A stretch of DNA of 28,201 bases, from contig JBBRYB010000038.1 in NCBI GenBank assembly GCA_038238115.1, forward strand, positions 1-28,201, given 5' to 3'. The position numbers were made by a program, and so were the translations under genes. Below are positions 15,919 to 24,136 of this stretch, in pieces. The notes under the pieces are model-generated. The model made no database searches and was not told the DNA's origin. It was given only the letters and a program-made list of their open reading frames with translations. The stretch's first letter is position 1, and each line of letters begins with the position of its first letter. The DNA comes from JBBRYB01 sp038238115 (GTDB taxonomy: Bacteria; Actinomycetota; Actinomycetes; Propionibacteriales; Nocardioidaceae).

Positions 15919-16772
15919 GCGGCCGGAGGGCGGTGCAAGCCGTTGACGAGGTGGCCCCGGCAACGACCGCCGCCGGGTTCGCGGTTCACCTCGACAACTT
16001 CGAGGGGCCGTTCGACCTGCTGCTGCAGCTGATCGCCAAGCGGCAGCTCGACATCACCGAGGTCTCGCTGTCTCGGGTCACTGACGACTTCATCGCCCAC
16101 ATCAAGGCGCTGGGCAGCACGTGGGAGCTCGAGCAGACCACGCAGTTCCTCGTGGTCGCGTCGACGCTGCTGGATCTGAAGATCGTGCGGCTGCTGCCGG
16201 CCGCGGACGTCGAGGACGCCGAGGACCTGGCGCTGCTCGAGGCGCGCGACCTGCTCTTCGCCCGGCTCATGCAGTACCGCGCGTTCAAACAGGTGGCGGC
16301 GATCTTCGAGACCCGGATGCGTGAGGAGTCGCGGCACGTGGCGCGCTCGGTGACCCTCGACGAGCGCTTCGCCCAGGTGCTACCCGACGTCCTGATCACG
16401 CTCGGCCTGGAGGACTTCGCCGCGCTGGCGGCCGGGGCGCTCGAGCCCCGGACGGTGCCCCCGCCCGGGCTCGCGCACATGCACGCAACCCGGGTCAGCG
16501 TCCGTGAGCAGGCGGCAACGATCGTCGAGCGGCTTCGACGAGCACACACCACTACATTCCGAGCGCTCGTCGACGACTCGCCTGACACCATGACCACCGT
16601 CGCCAGGTTTCTGGCCCTGCTCGAGCTGTTCCGCGACGGCGCGGTGGCCTTCGAGCAGCTGACACCGCTCGGTGAGCTGGGCGTCCGGTGGACCGGCAGC
16701 GCCGAGGGAGACATCAAGCTCGAGGACGAGTACGACGCCCAGGCGGTCGACGACCAGGGGGCAAAGCCGTGA
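15915..16772 (+). CDS. scpA: Segregation and condensation protein A
   Basis: Predicted 285-residue ScpA kleisin, which bridges SMC heads and binds ScpB in the condensin complex. The N-terminal SMC-binding region has the family signature FEGPFDLLLQLIAKRQLDIT, and TTQFLVVASTLLDLKIVRLL follows. The C-terminal winged-helix part (about 200-270) contains TTVARFLALLELFRDGAVAF. The GTG at 15915 overlaps the preceding stop, and the scpA stop overlaps the scpB GTG. The smc gene is not in the window. Matches Rv1709. Confidence 0.93.
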   Translation: MSGRRAVQAVDEVAPATTAAGFAVHLDNFEGPFDLLLQLIAKRQLDITEVSLSRVTDDFIAHIKALGSTWELEQTTQFLVVASTLLDLKIVRLLPAADVEDAEDLALLEARDLLFARLMQYRAFKQVAAIFETRMREESRHVARSVTLDERFAQVLPDVLITLGLEDFAALAAGALEPRTVPPPGLAHMHATRVSVREQAATIVERLRRAHTTTFRALVDDSPDTMTTVARFLALLELFRDGAVAFEQLTPLGELGVRWTGSAEGDIKLEDEYDAQAVDDQGAKP

Positions 16773-17392
16773 CCTCCTCCGCCGCCGCGGGGCCAGGCAC
16801 GGGGTCGAAGAGCGCCCTCGACGACTCCGAGCCCGAGCTCAAAGCGATGCTCGAGGCGGTGCTGATGGTCGCGGACCAGCCGATGGACCATCTGGTGCTG
16901 GCCCAGGCGGTAGGCGCCCCGCCCGCCGCGGTGGACGAGGCACTGACCTCACTCGCGGCCGAGTACACCGAACAAGGCCGTGGATTCGACCTGCGTCCGG
17001 TAGGTGGGGGCTGGCGGTTCTACTCGCGGGAAGACTATGCGCCGCTTGTCGAGCAGTTCCTCGTCGACGGCCAGCAGGCCCGGCTGACCCAGGCGGCTCT
17101 GGAGACGCTGGCCGTGGTGGCCTACCGCCAGCCGGTCAGCCGGGCGCGAGTCTCGGCGATCCGTGGCGTCAACGTCGACGCGGTCATGCGGACTCTGCTC
17201 ACGCGTGGGCTGGTCGAGGAGGCGGGCGCGGACCCGGAGACGGGCGCGCACCTGTTCGGCACGTCGACGTACTTCCTCGAGCGGATCGGCCTGACGAGCA
17301 TCGACGAGCTGCCCGAGATTGCGCCGTTCCTGCCGGAGATGGCCGACATCGAGGGGGAGTCCGACCTGGGCGAGCCGGTCGAGGACGCATGA
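16769..17392 (+). CDS. scpB: Segregation and condensation protein B
   Basis: Predicted 207-residue ScpB, the dimeric winged-helix subunit of SMC-ScpAB. Visible family motifs are LKAMLEAVLMVADQP, RGFDLRPVGGGWRFYSR and the well-conserved LTQAALETLAVVAYRQPVSR, followed by IRGVNVDAVMRTLLTRGLVEE. The GTG at 16769 overlaps the scpA TGA; longer in-frame extension upstream lies within scpA and is not supported. A short acidic tail follows the second winged helix. The stop overlaps the next gene as ATGA. Matches Rv1710. Confidence 0.94.
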   Translation: MTSSAAAGPGTGSKSALDDSEPELKAMLEAVLMVADQPMDHLVLAQAVGAPPAAVDEALTSLAAEYTEQGRGFDLRPVGGGWRFYSREDYAPLVEQFLVDGQQARLTQAALETLAVVAYRQPVSRARVSAIRGVNVDAVMRTLLTRGLVEEAGADPETGAHLFGTSTYFLERIGLTSIDELPEIAPFLPEMADIEGESDLGEPVEDA

Positions 17393-18150
17393 CCTCAGCG
17401 TCGGAGCAGGCAGCGCGCTACGTCGCTCAGGGCATGCGACTGCAGAAGGTGCTCGCGGCGGCAGGGGTAGCGAGCCGCCGCCACTGCGAGACGCTGATCG
17501 CCGACGGCCGGGTCGCGGTCGACGGTCAGACCGTGACCCGGCTGGGGGCGCGGGTCGATCCCGAGCGTGCGGTGATCCGGGTCGACGGCAAGCGCATCCC
17601 CGTCGCGGCCGCGCACATCTACTTGGTGGCCAACAAGCCTCGTGGCGTCGTCAGCTCGATGGCCGACGAGCAGGGCCGGCGCGACCTGCGCTCGCTGGTC
17701 GGCGACCGCCCGGAGAGGCTCTTCCATGTAGGTCGGCTCGACACCGACACCGACGGGCTGATCGTGCTTACGAACGACGGGGAGTTCGCGCACCGGCTGG
17801 CGCATCCGTCATACGAGCTCAGCAAGACCTATGTCGCCCAGGTCGACGGGGTGGTCCGGCCGGTTACGCGAGCCAGGCTTCTGGACGGCGTGATCCTGGA
17901 CGACGGGCCGGTGAAAGCCGACGCGTTCCGCTTGCTGGGCACCCAAAGCGGCGCCTCCATGGTGGAGCTGGTCGTCCACGAGGGTCGCAACCACATCGTG
18001 CGGCGGCTCCTGGCGGAGGTCGGACATCCCGTCCTGCGCTTGTCGCGTACGGCGATCGGCCCGGTCCGCCTCGGCACCCTACGGTCGGGCGACGTGCGAG
18101 AGCTTGCTTCGGACGAGCTCGGCACCCTCCTCGACAGGGTAGGCCTGTGA
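17389..18150 (+). CDS. rluB: rRNA pseudouridine synthase, RsuA/RluB family
   Basis: Predicted 253 residues: an N-terminal S4 RNA-binding domain (MRLQKVLAAAGVASRRHCE, about 16-75) and a RsuA/RluB-type catalytic domain. The catalytic Asp is in VGRLDTDTDGLIVLTNDG (about residue 118), and NKPRGVVSS and EGRNHIVRRL complete the family signature. By homology to Rv1711 it should isomerise a uridine in 23S rRNA helix 89-90 (RluB type) or 16S (RsuA type); the sequence alone does not settle which. The ATG at 17389 overlaps the scpB stop, and the stop overlaps the tyrA GTG. Confidence 0.9.
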   Translation: MTSASEQAARYVAQGMRLQKVLAAAGVASRRHCETLIADGRVAVDGQTVTRLGARVDPERAVIRVDGKRIPVAAAHIYLVANKPRGVVSSMADEQGRRDLRSLVGDRPERLFHVGRLDTDTDGLIVLTNDGEFAHRLAHPSYELSKTYVAQVDGVVRPVTRARLLDGVILDDGPVKADAFRLLGTQSGASMVELVVHEGRNHIVRRLLAEVGHPVLRLSRTAIGPVRLGTLRSGDVRELASDELGTLLDRVGL

Positions 18151-19271
18151 GGTCGGTGACGAGCGAGCAGGTGGGCCATCCCAGCGACCCCTTCGCGGGG
18201 CCCGTCCTTGTCGTCGGGGCTGGGCTGATCGGCGCATCCGTGGCGATGGCACTCGTGCGTGCCGGCGTGGAGACCTATGTGCGGGACGTCGATGCCGTCG
18301 TCGCTCACGTCGCCGCGTCGCGCGGCGCGGGCTCCGACGCGGACACGGGCGCTGAACCGGCGCTTGTCGTGGTCGCAACACCCCCAGACCACCTCGCCGC
18401 CGAGATCAAGGCGGCCCTCGAGACGTTCCCGAACGCCGTCATCACCGATGTCGGCAGCGTGAAGGCCCGGCCGCTGGCCGAGCTGCGCGCGGCGGTCGCC
18501 CGGGAACGGGGCTCCACGCTCGACCTGGCCCACTACGTCGGCGGTCACCCGATGGCAGGGAGCGAGCGGTCGGGCCCGTTGGCCTCGGCGGCTGACCTGT
18601 TCGACGGCCGGGCCTGGGCCGTCGTGGTACGGCCGGACTGCTCCTCGCACGCCGTCCGGGCGGTCGAACGGCTGGTGCTGCTGTGCGGTGCGGTTGTCGT
18701 CCACATGTCGACCGACGAGCACGACCTCGCAGTGGCGCGCATCTCGCATCTGCCACACCTGTTGGCCGCGCTCACCGCCGGCCAGCTCAACGGCGCGCCC
18801 GTCGAGCACCTTGCCCTGAGTGGCCAGGGAGTGCGTGACGTGACCCGGGTCGCGGCCGGGGACCCACGGCTGTGGTGCCAGATCGTGTCGGCCAATGCCG
18901 AGGCGCTGGCGGTCCTGCTCGGCCGGGTCAGAGACGACATCGACGTACTGCTGGAGTCCCTCGAGCTGCACGACGACAGCCGAATCGAGCAGCTCCTGCG
19001 GGCGGGCGTCGCGGGCACGTCGGCGATTCCTGGCAAGCACGGAGGGCCGGGGCTGGACGTCTCGGCAGTTACCGTGGCCATCCCCGACGAGCCCGGCGCG
19101 CTGGCGACCCTCTTCGCCGACGCCCGAGACGCCGGCATCAACATCGAGGATCTACGCATCGACCACGATCCCGGCCGCGCATTCGGTCTCGTCGAGATTG
19201 ACGTCGCGACCGAGTATGCCGATCGGCTCATCGAGGCGCTGACGGCGAGACGCTGGTCGGCACACCGGTAA
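18147..19271 (+). CDS. tyrA: Prephenate dehydrogenase
   Basis: Predicted 374-residue prephenate dehydrogenase (prephenate + NAD to 4-hydroxyphenylpyruvate, tyrosine synthesis). The Rossmann motif VVGAGLIGASVAMALVRAG lies near residues 20-40, the catalytic-region HPMAGSERSGP near 132-142, and DEHDLAVARISHLPHLLAAL near 190-210. A C-terminal ACT-like regulatory domain (VTVAIPDEPGALATLFADAR onward, about residue 305) could mediate tyrosine feedback. The GTG at 18147 overlaps the previous stop; GTG at 18156 is a close alternative. In M. tuberculosis tyrA is elsewhere (Rv3754), but Streptomyces-like genomes keep it next to cmk. Confidence 0.9.
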   Translation: MRSVTSEQVGHPSDPFAGPVLVVGAGLIGASVAMALVRAGVETYVRDVDAVVAHVAASRGAGSDADTGAEPALVVVATPPDHLAAEIKAALETFPNAVITDVGSVKARPLAELRAAVARERGSTLDLAHYVGGHPMAGSERSGPLASAADLFDGRAWAVVVRPDCSSHAVRAVERLVLLCGAVVVHMSTDEHDLAVARISHLPHLLAALTAGQLNGAPVEHLALSGQGVRDVTRVAAGDPRLWCQIVSANAEALAVLLGRVRDDIDVLLESLELHDDSRIEQLLRAGVAGTSAIPGKHGGPGLDVSAVTVAIPDEPGALATLFADARDAGINIEDLRIDHDPGRAFGLVEIDVATEYADRLIEALTARRWSAHR

Positions 19272-19272
19272 G

Positions 19273-19965
19273 GTGCAGCCGGTGGACTGTCCCTTCGACG
19301 AGCTCGTCATCGCGATCGACGGGACGGCAGGGTCCGGCAAGTCGAGCGCCAGCCGCGGAGTAGCGAGCCGGCTGGGGCTGCGCTACCTCGACACGGGCGC
19401 GATGTATCGGGCCATGACCTGGCGGATGCTGCTGGACCGGATCAACGTCACCGACGCGGCGGCGGTCGCGGACCGGGCGGACAGCGTCGTGATCGGATCC
19501 GGCACGAACCCCGAGCTCCCGACCATCACGCTCGACGGAATGGACGTGGCGCTCGAGATCCGGTCGGACCAGACCACCGCCGCCGTGAGCGAGGTGAGCG
19601 CCGTGCCCCACGTGCGCGAGGTCGTGGTGGCACGGCAGCGGGAGATCATCGACGGCGGTGGCATCGTCGTGGAAGGCCGAGACATCGGGACGGTGGTGGC
19701 GCCTGACGCGGCGCTGAAGATCTACTTGACCGCGGATCCACAGGCTCGCGCGGCGCGGCGGGCCGCGGAGATGACGGTCGAGCAGCGGCGGGAGCTCTCG
19801 GCGGTCGAGGCCGCTCTGTTGAAGCGCGATGCCTACGACTCGGGGCGGACGACGGCACCGCTGGCGGTGGCGAGCGACGCGGTGGCGGTCGACTCGACGT
19901 ACCTGACGCTGACCGAGGTCGTCGACCTCATCGTCGCCCTCGTTCACGAGCGCGTGGCAGGCTAG
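19273..19965 (+). CDS. cmk: Cytidylate kinase
   Basis: Predicted 230-residue (d)CMP kinase. The P-loop GTAGSGKS is at residues 17-24, followed by LGLRYLDTGAMYRAMTWRML, and VVEGRDIGTVVAPDAALKIY and ARAARRA (lid arginines) complete the family pattern. It produces (d)CDP for nucleic-acid and lipid precursors. The GTG at 19273 begins one base after the tyrA stop; GTG at 19282 is possible. The der gene follows six bases after its stop. The cmk-der pair is conserved (Rv1712-Rv1713). Confidence 0.94.
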   Translation: MQPVDCPFDELVIAIDGTAGSGKSSASRGVASRLGLRYLDTGAMYRAMTWRMLLDRINVTDAAAVADRADSVVIGSGTNPELPTITLDGMDVALEIRSDQTTAAVSEVSAVPHVREVVVARQREIIDGGGIVVEGRDIGTVVAPDAALKIYLTADPQARAARRAAEMTVEQRRELSAVEAALLKRDAYDSGRTTAPLAVASDAVAVDSTYLTLTEVVDLIVALVHERVAG

Positions 19966-19971
19966 GCCGCG

Positions 19972-21327
19972 ATGACCACCGAGGACGAGACATCTGCGCA
20001 GGCGACCGGACCCGTCCCGGTGCTCGCGGTGGTCGGGCGGCCCAACGTCGGCAAGTCGACACTGGTCAACCGCATGCTCGGCAGACGCGAGGCGGTCGTC
20101 GAAGACGTGCCCGGAGTAACCCGCGACCGGGTTCCCTATGACGCGGAGTGGAATGGTCGACGCTTTACGATCGTCGACACCGGCGGGTGGGACCCAGACG
20201 CTCGCGGCCTCGCTGAGCAGATCTCGATGCAGGCGGAGATCGCCGCCGGCCTGGCCGACGCGGTGCTGTTCGTCGTCGACACGGGAGTCGGCATCACCGA
20301 CACCGACGAGACGGTTGTCAAGATCCTGCGGCGTTCGGGCAAGCCGGTCGTCCTCGCCGCCAACAAGGTCGACGACGTTCGCGCTGAAGCCGACGCCGCG
20401 GCTCTGTGGAACCTCGGGCTCGGCGAGCCGTACGCCGTCTCGGCCCTGCACGGACGGGGGAGTGGCGATCTGCTCGACGCTCTGCTGGATGCCTTGCCAT
20501 CAGCTCCTGAGGAGGCCTTCGACGCGCCCCGGGGTCCGCGCCGGGTTGCGATCGTCGGAAAGCCCAACGTCGGAAAGTCCAGCCTGCTCAACAAGCTCGC
20601 GGGGGGGAACCGGGTCGTCGTCCACGAGGCGGCGGGTACGACAGTCGACCCGGTCGACGAGATCGTGGAGCTGGGTGGTCGAACCTGGCAGTTCATCGAC
20701 ACGGCGGGGATCCGCCGCCGCGTCAGGGAGGCCAGCGGCCACGAGTTCTACGCCAGCCTGCGCACCGCCTCGGCGATGGAGCGCGCCGAGGTGGCTGTCG
20801 TCGTGATTGACGGCAGCCAGTCACTCACCGAACAGGACCAGCGCATCATTACCAGCGTCGAGGAGTCCGGGCGGGCCGTCGTGATCGCCTTCAACAAGTG
20901 GGACAAGGTCGACGACGAGCGCCGCCACTACCTCGACCGCGAGATCGAGCGAGAGCTCGTACGCGTGCAGTGGGCGCCGCGCATGAACGTCACCGCGCTG
21001 ACCGGGTGGCACATCGACCGGCTCGTGCCGGCTCTCGACCGGGCCCTCCATGGCTGGGAGACGCGCGTGCCGACGGGAGAGCTGAATGCGTTTCTCGGAC
21101 GCCTGGTGGCGGCGCACCCGCACCCGGTCCGCAGCGGCAAACAGTCACGGATCCTCTTCGGAACCCAGCCGAGCGTCGCCCCGCCCAAGTTCGTGCTGTT
21201 CACGACCGGCCCGCTCGAATCGGCATACACGCGCTTCATCGAGCGTCGCCTGCGGGAGGAGTTCGGCTTCGACGGGACTCCGATCCATCTCAGCGTCAAG
21301 CCCCGGGAGAAGCGCAAGCGCCGCTGA
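19972..21327 (+). CDS. der: Ribosome-assembly GTPase Der (EngA)
   Basis: Predicted 451-residue tandem-GTPase needed for 50S subunit maturation. The first G domain has GRPNVGKS at 22-29 and DTGGW; the second has GKPNVGKS at 196-203, AGTTVDPVDE, DTAGI and NKWD. A C-terminal KH-like domain (SGKQSRILFGTQPSVAPPKF, then FVLFTTGPLESAYTRFIERR) and a basic tail (KPREKRKRR) follow. Length and motifs are normal. It is the last gene of the conserved block and is followed by tRNA-Pro. ATG start at 19972. Confidence 0.96.
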   Translation: MTTEDETSAQATGPVPVLAVVGRPNVGKSTLVNRMLGRREAVVEDVPGVTRDRVPYDAEWNGRRFTIVDTGGWDPDARGLAEQISMQAEIAAGLADAVLFVVDTGVGITDTDETVVKILRRSGKPVVLAANKVDDVRAEADAAALWNLGLGEPYAVSALHGRGSGDLLDALLDALPSAPEEAFDAPRGPRRVAIVGKPNVGKSSLLNKLAGGNRVVVHEAAGTTVDPVDEIVELGGRTWQFIDTAGIRRRVREASGHEFYASLRTASAMERAEVAVVVIDGSQSLTEQDQRIITSVEESGRAVVIAFNKWDKVDDERRHYLDREIERELVRVQWAPRMNVTALTGWHIDRLVPALDRALHGWETRVPTGELNAFLGRLVAAHPHPVRSGKQSRILFGTQPSVAPPKFVLFTTGPLESAYTRFIERRLREEFGFDGTPIHLSVKPREKRKRR

Positions 21328-21367
21328 GGTAGGCTGACGGCCGCTTCGTCGAGCAGCGGGCGGGCAT

Positions 21368-21441
21368 CGGGCTGTAGCGCAGTTTGGTAGCGCACTTGAC
21401 TGGGGGTCAAGAGGTCGCAGGTTCAAATCCTGTCAGCCCGA
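21368..21441 (+). tRNA. tRNA-Pro (anticodon GGG)
   Basis: A full cloverleaf can be drawn. The acceptor stem pairs CGGGCTG (21368-21374) with CAGCCCG (21434-21440), with A21441 as discriminator. The anticodon stem CTTGA/TCAAG holds a seven-base loop with GGG at 21402-21404, and the T arm is GCAGG-TTCAAAT-CCTGT. The CCA end is not encoded. An integrase gene lies directly downstream on the opposite strand, so this gene's 3' end is the probable attachment site. Confidence 0.95.
21400..21441. other. Putative attachment site (att) in the tRNA-Pro 3' half
   Basis: Inferred only from position: tRNA-directed tyrosine integrases usually recombine in the anticodon-to-3' end segment, and this one lies 40 bases away, convergent to the tRNA. 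The integrative plasmid pSAM2 of Streptomyces is a known tRNA-Pro example. No second copy of this segment was found in the rest of the window, so the core limits cannot be set. Confidence 0.35.
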
Positions 21442-21481
21442 CCGAAGAATCGCAGGTCAGAGGCCCTTCGTGAGATGCTAG

Positions 21482-22711
21482 TCATCCTGTTGGGCGGTCT
21501 CTTCGCATGGGTACGTCCTTATGGGCGTCCTTATGGTTCCGGGCCTCTGTGCTTGGTGAGTTCTTTGGTGAGCTGGTGAGCGCCGTCCCGAGGACATCTA
21601 GCGCGCTTCGGGAGACATCTGGGGCGATGTGGCCGTACACGTCGGCGGTGATTGCGATGCCCGAGTGGCCAAGGATTTGGGACACGACGTGGACGGGCAC
21701 GCGCTCCGAGAGCATCACCGATGCGGCGGAGTGCCGCAGTGTGTGCAACCCGACGCCCTTGAGGCCGGCTCTGCGCGCTGCGACGGTGAGAGCGCGGAGT
21801 GCGTTCCTGGGCTCGCAGGGCTCGCCGATGTCGGTGACGAAGACGTGGCCGCTGTCCAGCCACAGCTGTGCCGCCCGGACCCGTTCCAGTTCGGTGCGCT
21901 CGCTGACGCGGATGAGGATGTCAGCGGCGGGGTCGGACAGGGGGATGGTGCGTCGTGATTTGGCGGATTTCGGCTCGAGCACTCTGAGCTGGCCGTTGAC
22001 GCGGGCGAGAGTGCCACGAACCCGGACGAGCCTTTCCTCTAAGTCGACGTCGTCCCAGGTGAGGGCGAGCGCTTCGCCGCGCCTGAGGCCGGTGTGCACC
22101 AGGAACTCGAACAAGGCCCCATACCGGGAATCTTGCGCTGCCTCAAGAAGGCTGTTGATCTGGTGAGGCTCCAGGAACCTCGCCTCCGCGGCGGTCACCC
22201 GCGGTCGTCGAACCGAAGCGAACGGGTTCCTCGCCATCAGCCCGTCCCGTACCGCGTGGTCACCGATCGCTCGGGCGACCGTGTATATCTGTCGTACCGT
22301 CGAGTCGGAGAGGCCCTTCGCGCGAAGCTGGGTGACGAACCGCTCGACGGAGGTCGGGCGCAGGTTCCTCATCGGGAGCTTCCCGAGCTCGCTGCCGACG
22401 ATGTGGCTGCGGGCCAGCCCGGCGTAGAGGACCTTGGTCGTCACTTTGCGATCGGAAGCCGGCAGGCTGGACTCAAGCCAACGCGCGGCAAAGACGCCGA
22501 AGAGTGCCGAATCGTCGCGTGCCGAGGCCCCGGCTTCGACGCGCTCTCTGATCTCACGGAGCTGAGTGCTCACCTTGGTCTTTGTCGTGCCCGTGACCTG
22601 AGCTCGCTTGGCGGCGCCGGTGACTGGATCCTCGTAGTAGAGGCGGCCCAGCCACTTGCCATCGGCTCGTTGATAGATCGATCCCTCGCCCTTTGGGCGC
22701 CGCCCCGCCAT
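21482..22711 (-). CDS. int: Tyrosine-type integrase of a tRNA-Pro element
   Basis: Predicted 409-residue phage/ICE integrase. The N-terminus (GEGSIYQRADGKWLGRLYYE, about 8-27) is an AP2-like arm-site DNA-binding domain. A SAM-like core-binding domain spans about 68-165. The catalytic domain has Arg210 (TGLRRGE), Lys near 248-251, His323 and Arg326 (LHTLRHSAASV), His349 (LGHSGI) and Tyr359 (DVYGHI), so the enzyme looks intact. Its 3' end faces tRNA-Pro, typical of elements integrated at the tRNA 3' end. No excisionase gene is seen just upstream. No clear ribosome-binding site precedes the ATG. Downstream DNA to the right is broken up by insertion sequences, so the element may be immobile even though the integrase is complete. 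Confidence 0.93.
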   Translation of the reverse strand: MAGRRPKGEGSIYQRADGKWLGRLYYEDPVTGAAKRAQVTGTTKTKVSTQLREIRERVEAGASARDDSALFGVFAARWLESSLPASDRKVTTKVLYAGLARSHIVGSELGKLPMRNLRPTSVERFVTQLRAKGLSDSTVRQIYTVARAIGDHAVRDGLMARNPFASVRRPRVTAAEARFLEPHQINSLLEAAQDSRYGALFEFLVHTGLRRGEALALTWDDVDLEERLVRVRGTLARVNGQLRVLEPKSAKSRRTIPLSDPAADILIRVSERTELERVRAAQLWLDSGHVFVTDIGEPCEPRNALRALTVAARRAGLKGVGLHTLRHSAASVMLSERVPVHVVSQILGHSGIAITADVYGHIAPDVSRSALDVLGTALTSSPKNSPSTEARNHKDAHKDVPMRRDRPTG

Positions 22712-22805
22712 CCGGGGAGTGTTATGGACCCCGCGAGAGAAGTCAAGAGGTCTTGGCCACTTGACTCGAACCGCCGGTGCGCCAGGGCTCCGGGGATGAG
22801 CCGGG

Positions 22806-23125
22806 TTATCTCAGGAGCCGCCCCAGCGTCTCGGTAACGAGCAACTCAGAGCGCTCGCGTACCCGCGTCTCGTCCTCGTCGGTGGACTCGGTGACGACCG
22901 CTCCACTGCCCTTCGGCCGTCCTGCCGCTCCTCGGGGTCGGAAACGAAGGTGCGGACCTCATAACCCAGCCGGCGCCCGCCGCTCCGTCCACAGCGCCGG
23001 ATCTGCGCTGCCAGCTCGTCGTTGTAGCCCTCGACAGTCCGCACATACTGATGATTGATCTCGAGCCCAGGCAGTATCTCCGCCACGAGGACTTCATCGT
23101 CATCGACAGACATGCGGACCTTCAC
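22806..23125 (-). pseudogene. Frameshifted small gene of unknown function
   Basis: A GTG at 23125 opens a frame whose first ~70 residues look protein-like (MSVDDDEVLVAEILPGLEIN, then VEGYNDELAAQIRR, RRLGYEVRTFVSDPEER). The frame then turns into low-complexity Ser/Pro/Arg sequence. A second frame on the same strand continues in natural-looking protein (GAVVTESTDEDETRVRER, SELLVTETLGRLLR) to a TAA at 22806-22808. The switch is near 22905-22920, by one lost or two gained bases. The joined product would be about 105 residues. I do not recognise the family. It is either a decayed gene of the integrated element or a sequencing error. Confidence 0.45.
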
Positions 23126-23324
23126 GATTGGGAGTCAGCCGATCCGGGAGCTGGTGAGGATTGCGGTGAGACGTCTGGTGATGCTGCTGGTAGGTCCGCG
23201 CGCGGTCCCTGCCGAGTACGCAGCGAGAACAACCGGCGGGTCCTGTTCAGCTCGCACACCGCGTCCGACTCGTGCTACTGCCGGCCCGCTATCGGCGGTG
23301 CTCATGAGAAGGGCGACGTCTAGG

Positions 23325-23640
23325 GGAGCCGTCGCTGGTTCCGCCGCAACCACCTGACCCCGACGCCTGAGGTCGACACACTGGACGAGCTCAACGAGCG
23401 CATCAAGTCATGGGAAGCCGTCGACGAGAAGCGCTGGGACCATCGACCACGCCAATACCATCGGGAGGACTTCGACGCCGAACGCTCGCTGGTGCGGCGC
23501 TGCCGGCCGAGGGTTTCGACTCGGGCGTGGTGCTGCATCCTCAGGTAGACCGCTCGGCGATGATCACAGTCCGGATGGTCAAGCACTCCGTTGCCGCACA
23601 CTCACTTGCCACAGCACCATTATCGAAACCTGCACCCAAA
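23325..23640 (+). pseudogene. IS21-family istA transposase remnant (C-terminal part)
   Basis: Two frames on the plus strand together resemble the C-terminal region of IS21-type IstA. The first gives RRWFRRNHLTPTPEVDTLDE and LNERIKSWEAVDEKRW. After a frame change near 23490 the second gives LPAEGFDSGVVLHPQVDRSA and MITVRMVKHSV, matching the familiar LPAExF...PRVDRYxxVxVRxxxYSVP pattern. There is an in-frame stop just before the first piece (TAG at about 23322) and no IstB gene downstream. The N-terminal catalytic domain is absent. It is a dead fragment of an insertion sequence; its edges are not definable. Confidence 0.6.
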
Positions 23641-24109
23641 GTGATCACTTCTCCATCGTGGATGGGCGGTCACTCTTCGAGCGCCACATCTGCCTCAGTT
23701 TCAACCGGCATCGACAGGTGGACGTCTACTGGTACAGCGGATCGGGCCCGAAGTCCTTTCGCTGCATGCCTGCGTCTCCTCACGTCCTGGACCGGGCGCC
23801 GCACCCCGAGCAAGTAGCCGTCGACAGCACGGCCCCGATTGTCGGACAGCGTCCCGGTCGGGAGCGACCTCAACCCGCAGCCGACCGGCGCACCCGACGG
23901 CCGCACGCTACTTCCTCAACCGCTCGGAAGCAGTGGGTCACCGATCCGGACGCGCCGAGGGTGCGTCGATTTGGGCTACTAGAGACTTCTCGCAGGATCG
24001 GTGTCTGGCCAGACTCGGTCTAGGTGTCCGGCGGGCGGCTCTCTTCTGGGCTGCCCACCTCAACGGTGTGGCTCTCTTCCGGTCTGCGGCCCACCGGGCG
24101 CCGTGACGA
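23641..24109. other. Gene-poor accessory stretch
   Basis: About 470 bases between the istA remnant and the first IS110 element. An open frame at 23658-24023 (plus) encodes 121 residues of Arg/Pro/Ser-rich sequence without a recognisable domain or ribosome-binding site; only its start (RHICLSFNRHRQVDVYWYSG) looks protein-like. A 12-base palindrome lies at 23639-23650. I see no convincing gene; it is probably decayed coding DNA. Confidence 0.4.
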
Positions 24110-24136
24110 GGCGTGGCTCAAGAGCGCCTCTGTGTG

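Noticed and set aside
16672..17388. Upstream in-frame extension of the pseudouridine synthase gene through scpB
   Set aside because: Overlaps scpB entirely; Arg/Gly-rich translation; the S4 domain begins just after ATG 17389.
17319..18146. Upstream in-frame extension of tyrA
   Set aside because: Lies within the pseudouridine synthase gene; the tyrA Rossmann fold begins just after 18147.
23639..23650. AAGTGATCACTT palindrome
   Set aside because: Isolated, in decayed DNA, with no gene start nearby.
24037..24079. GGCTCTCTTC repeated 33 bases apart near the end of IS110 copy A
   Set aside because: Only two short copies; not a CRISPR or clear subterminal repeat, and IS110 elements are not bounded by such repeats.
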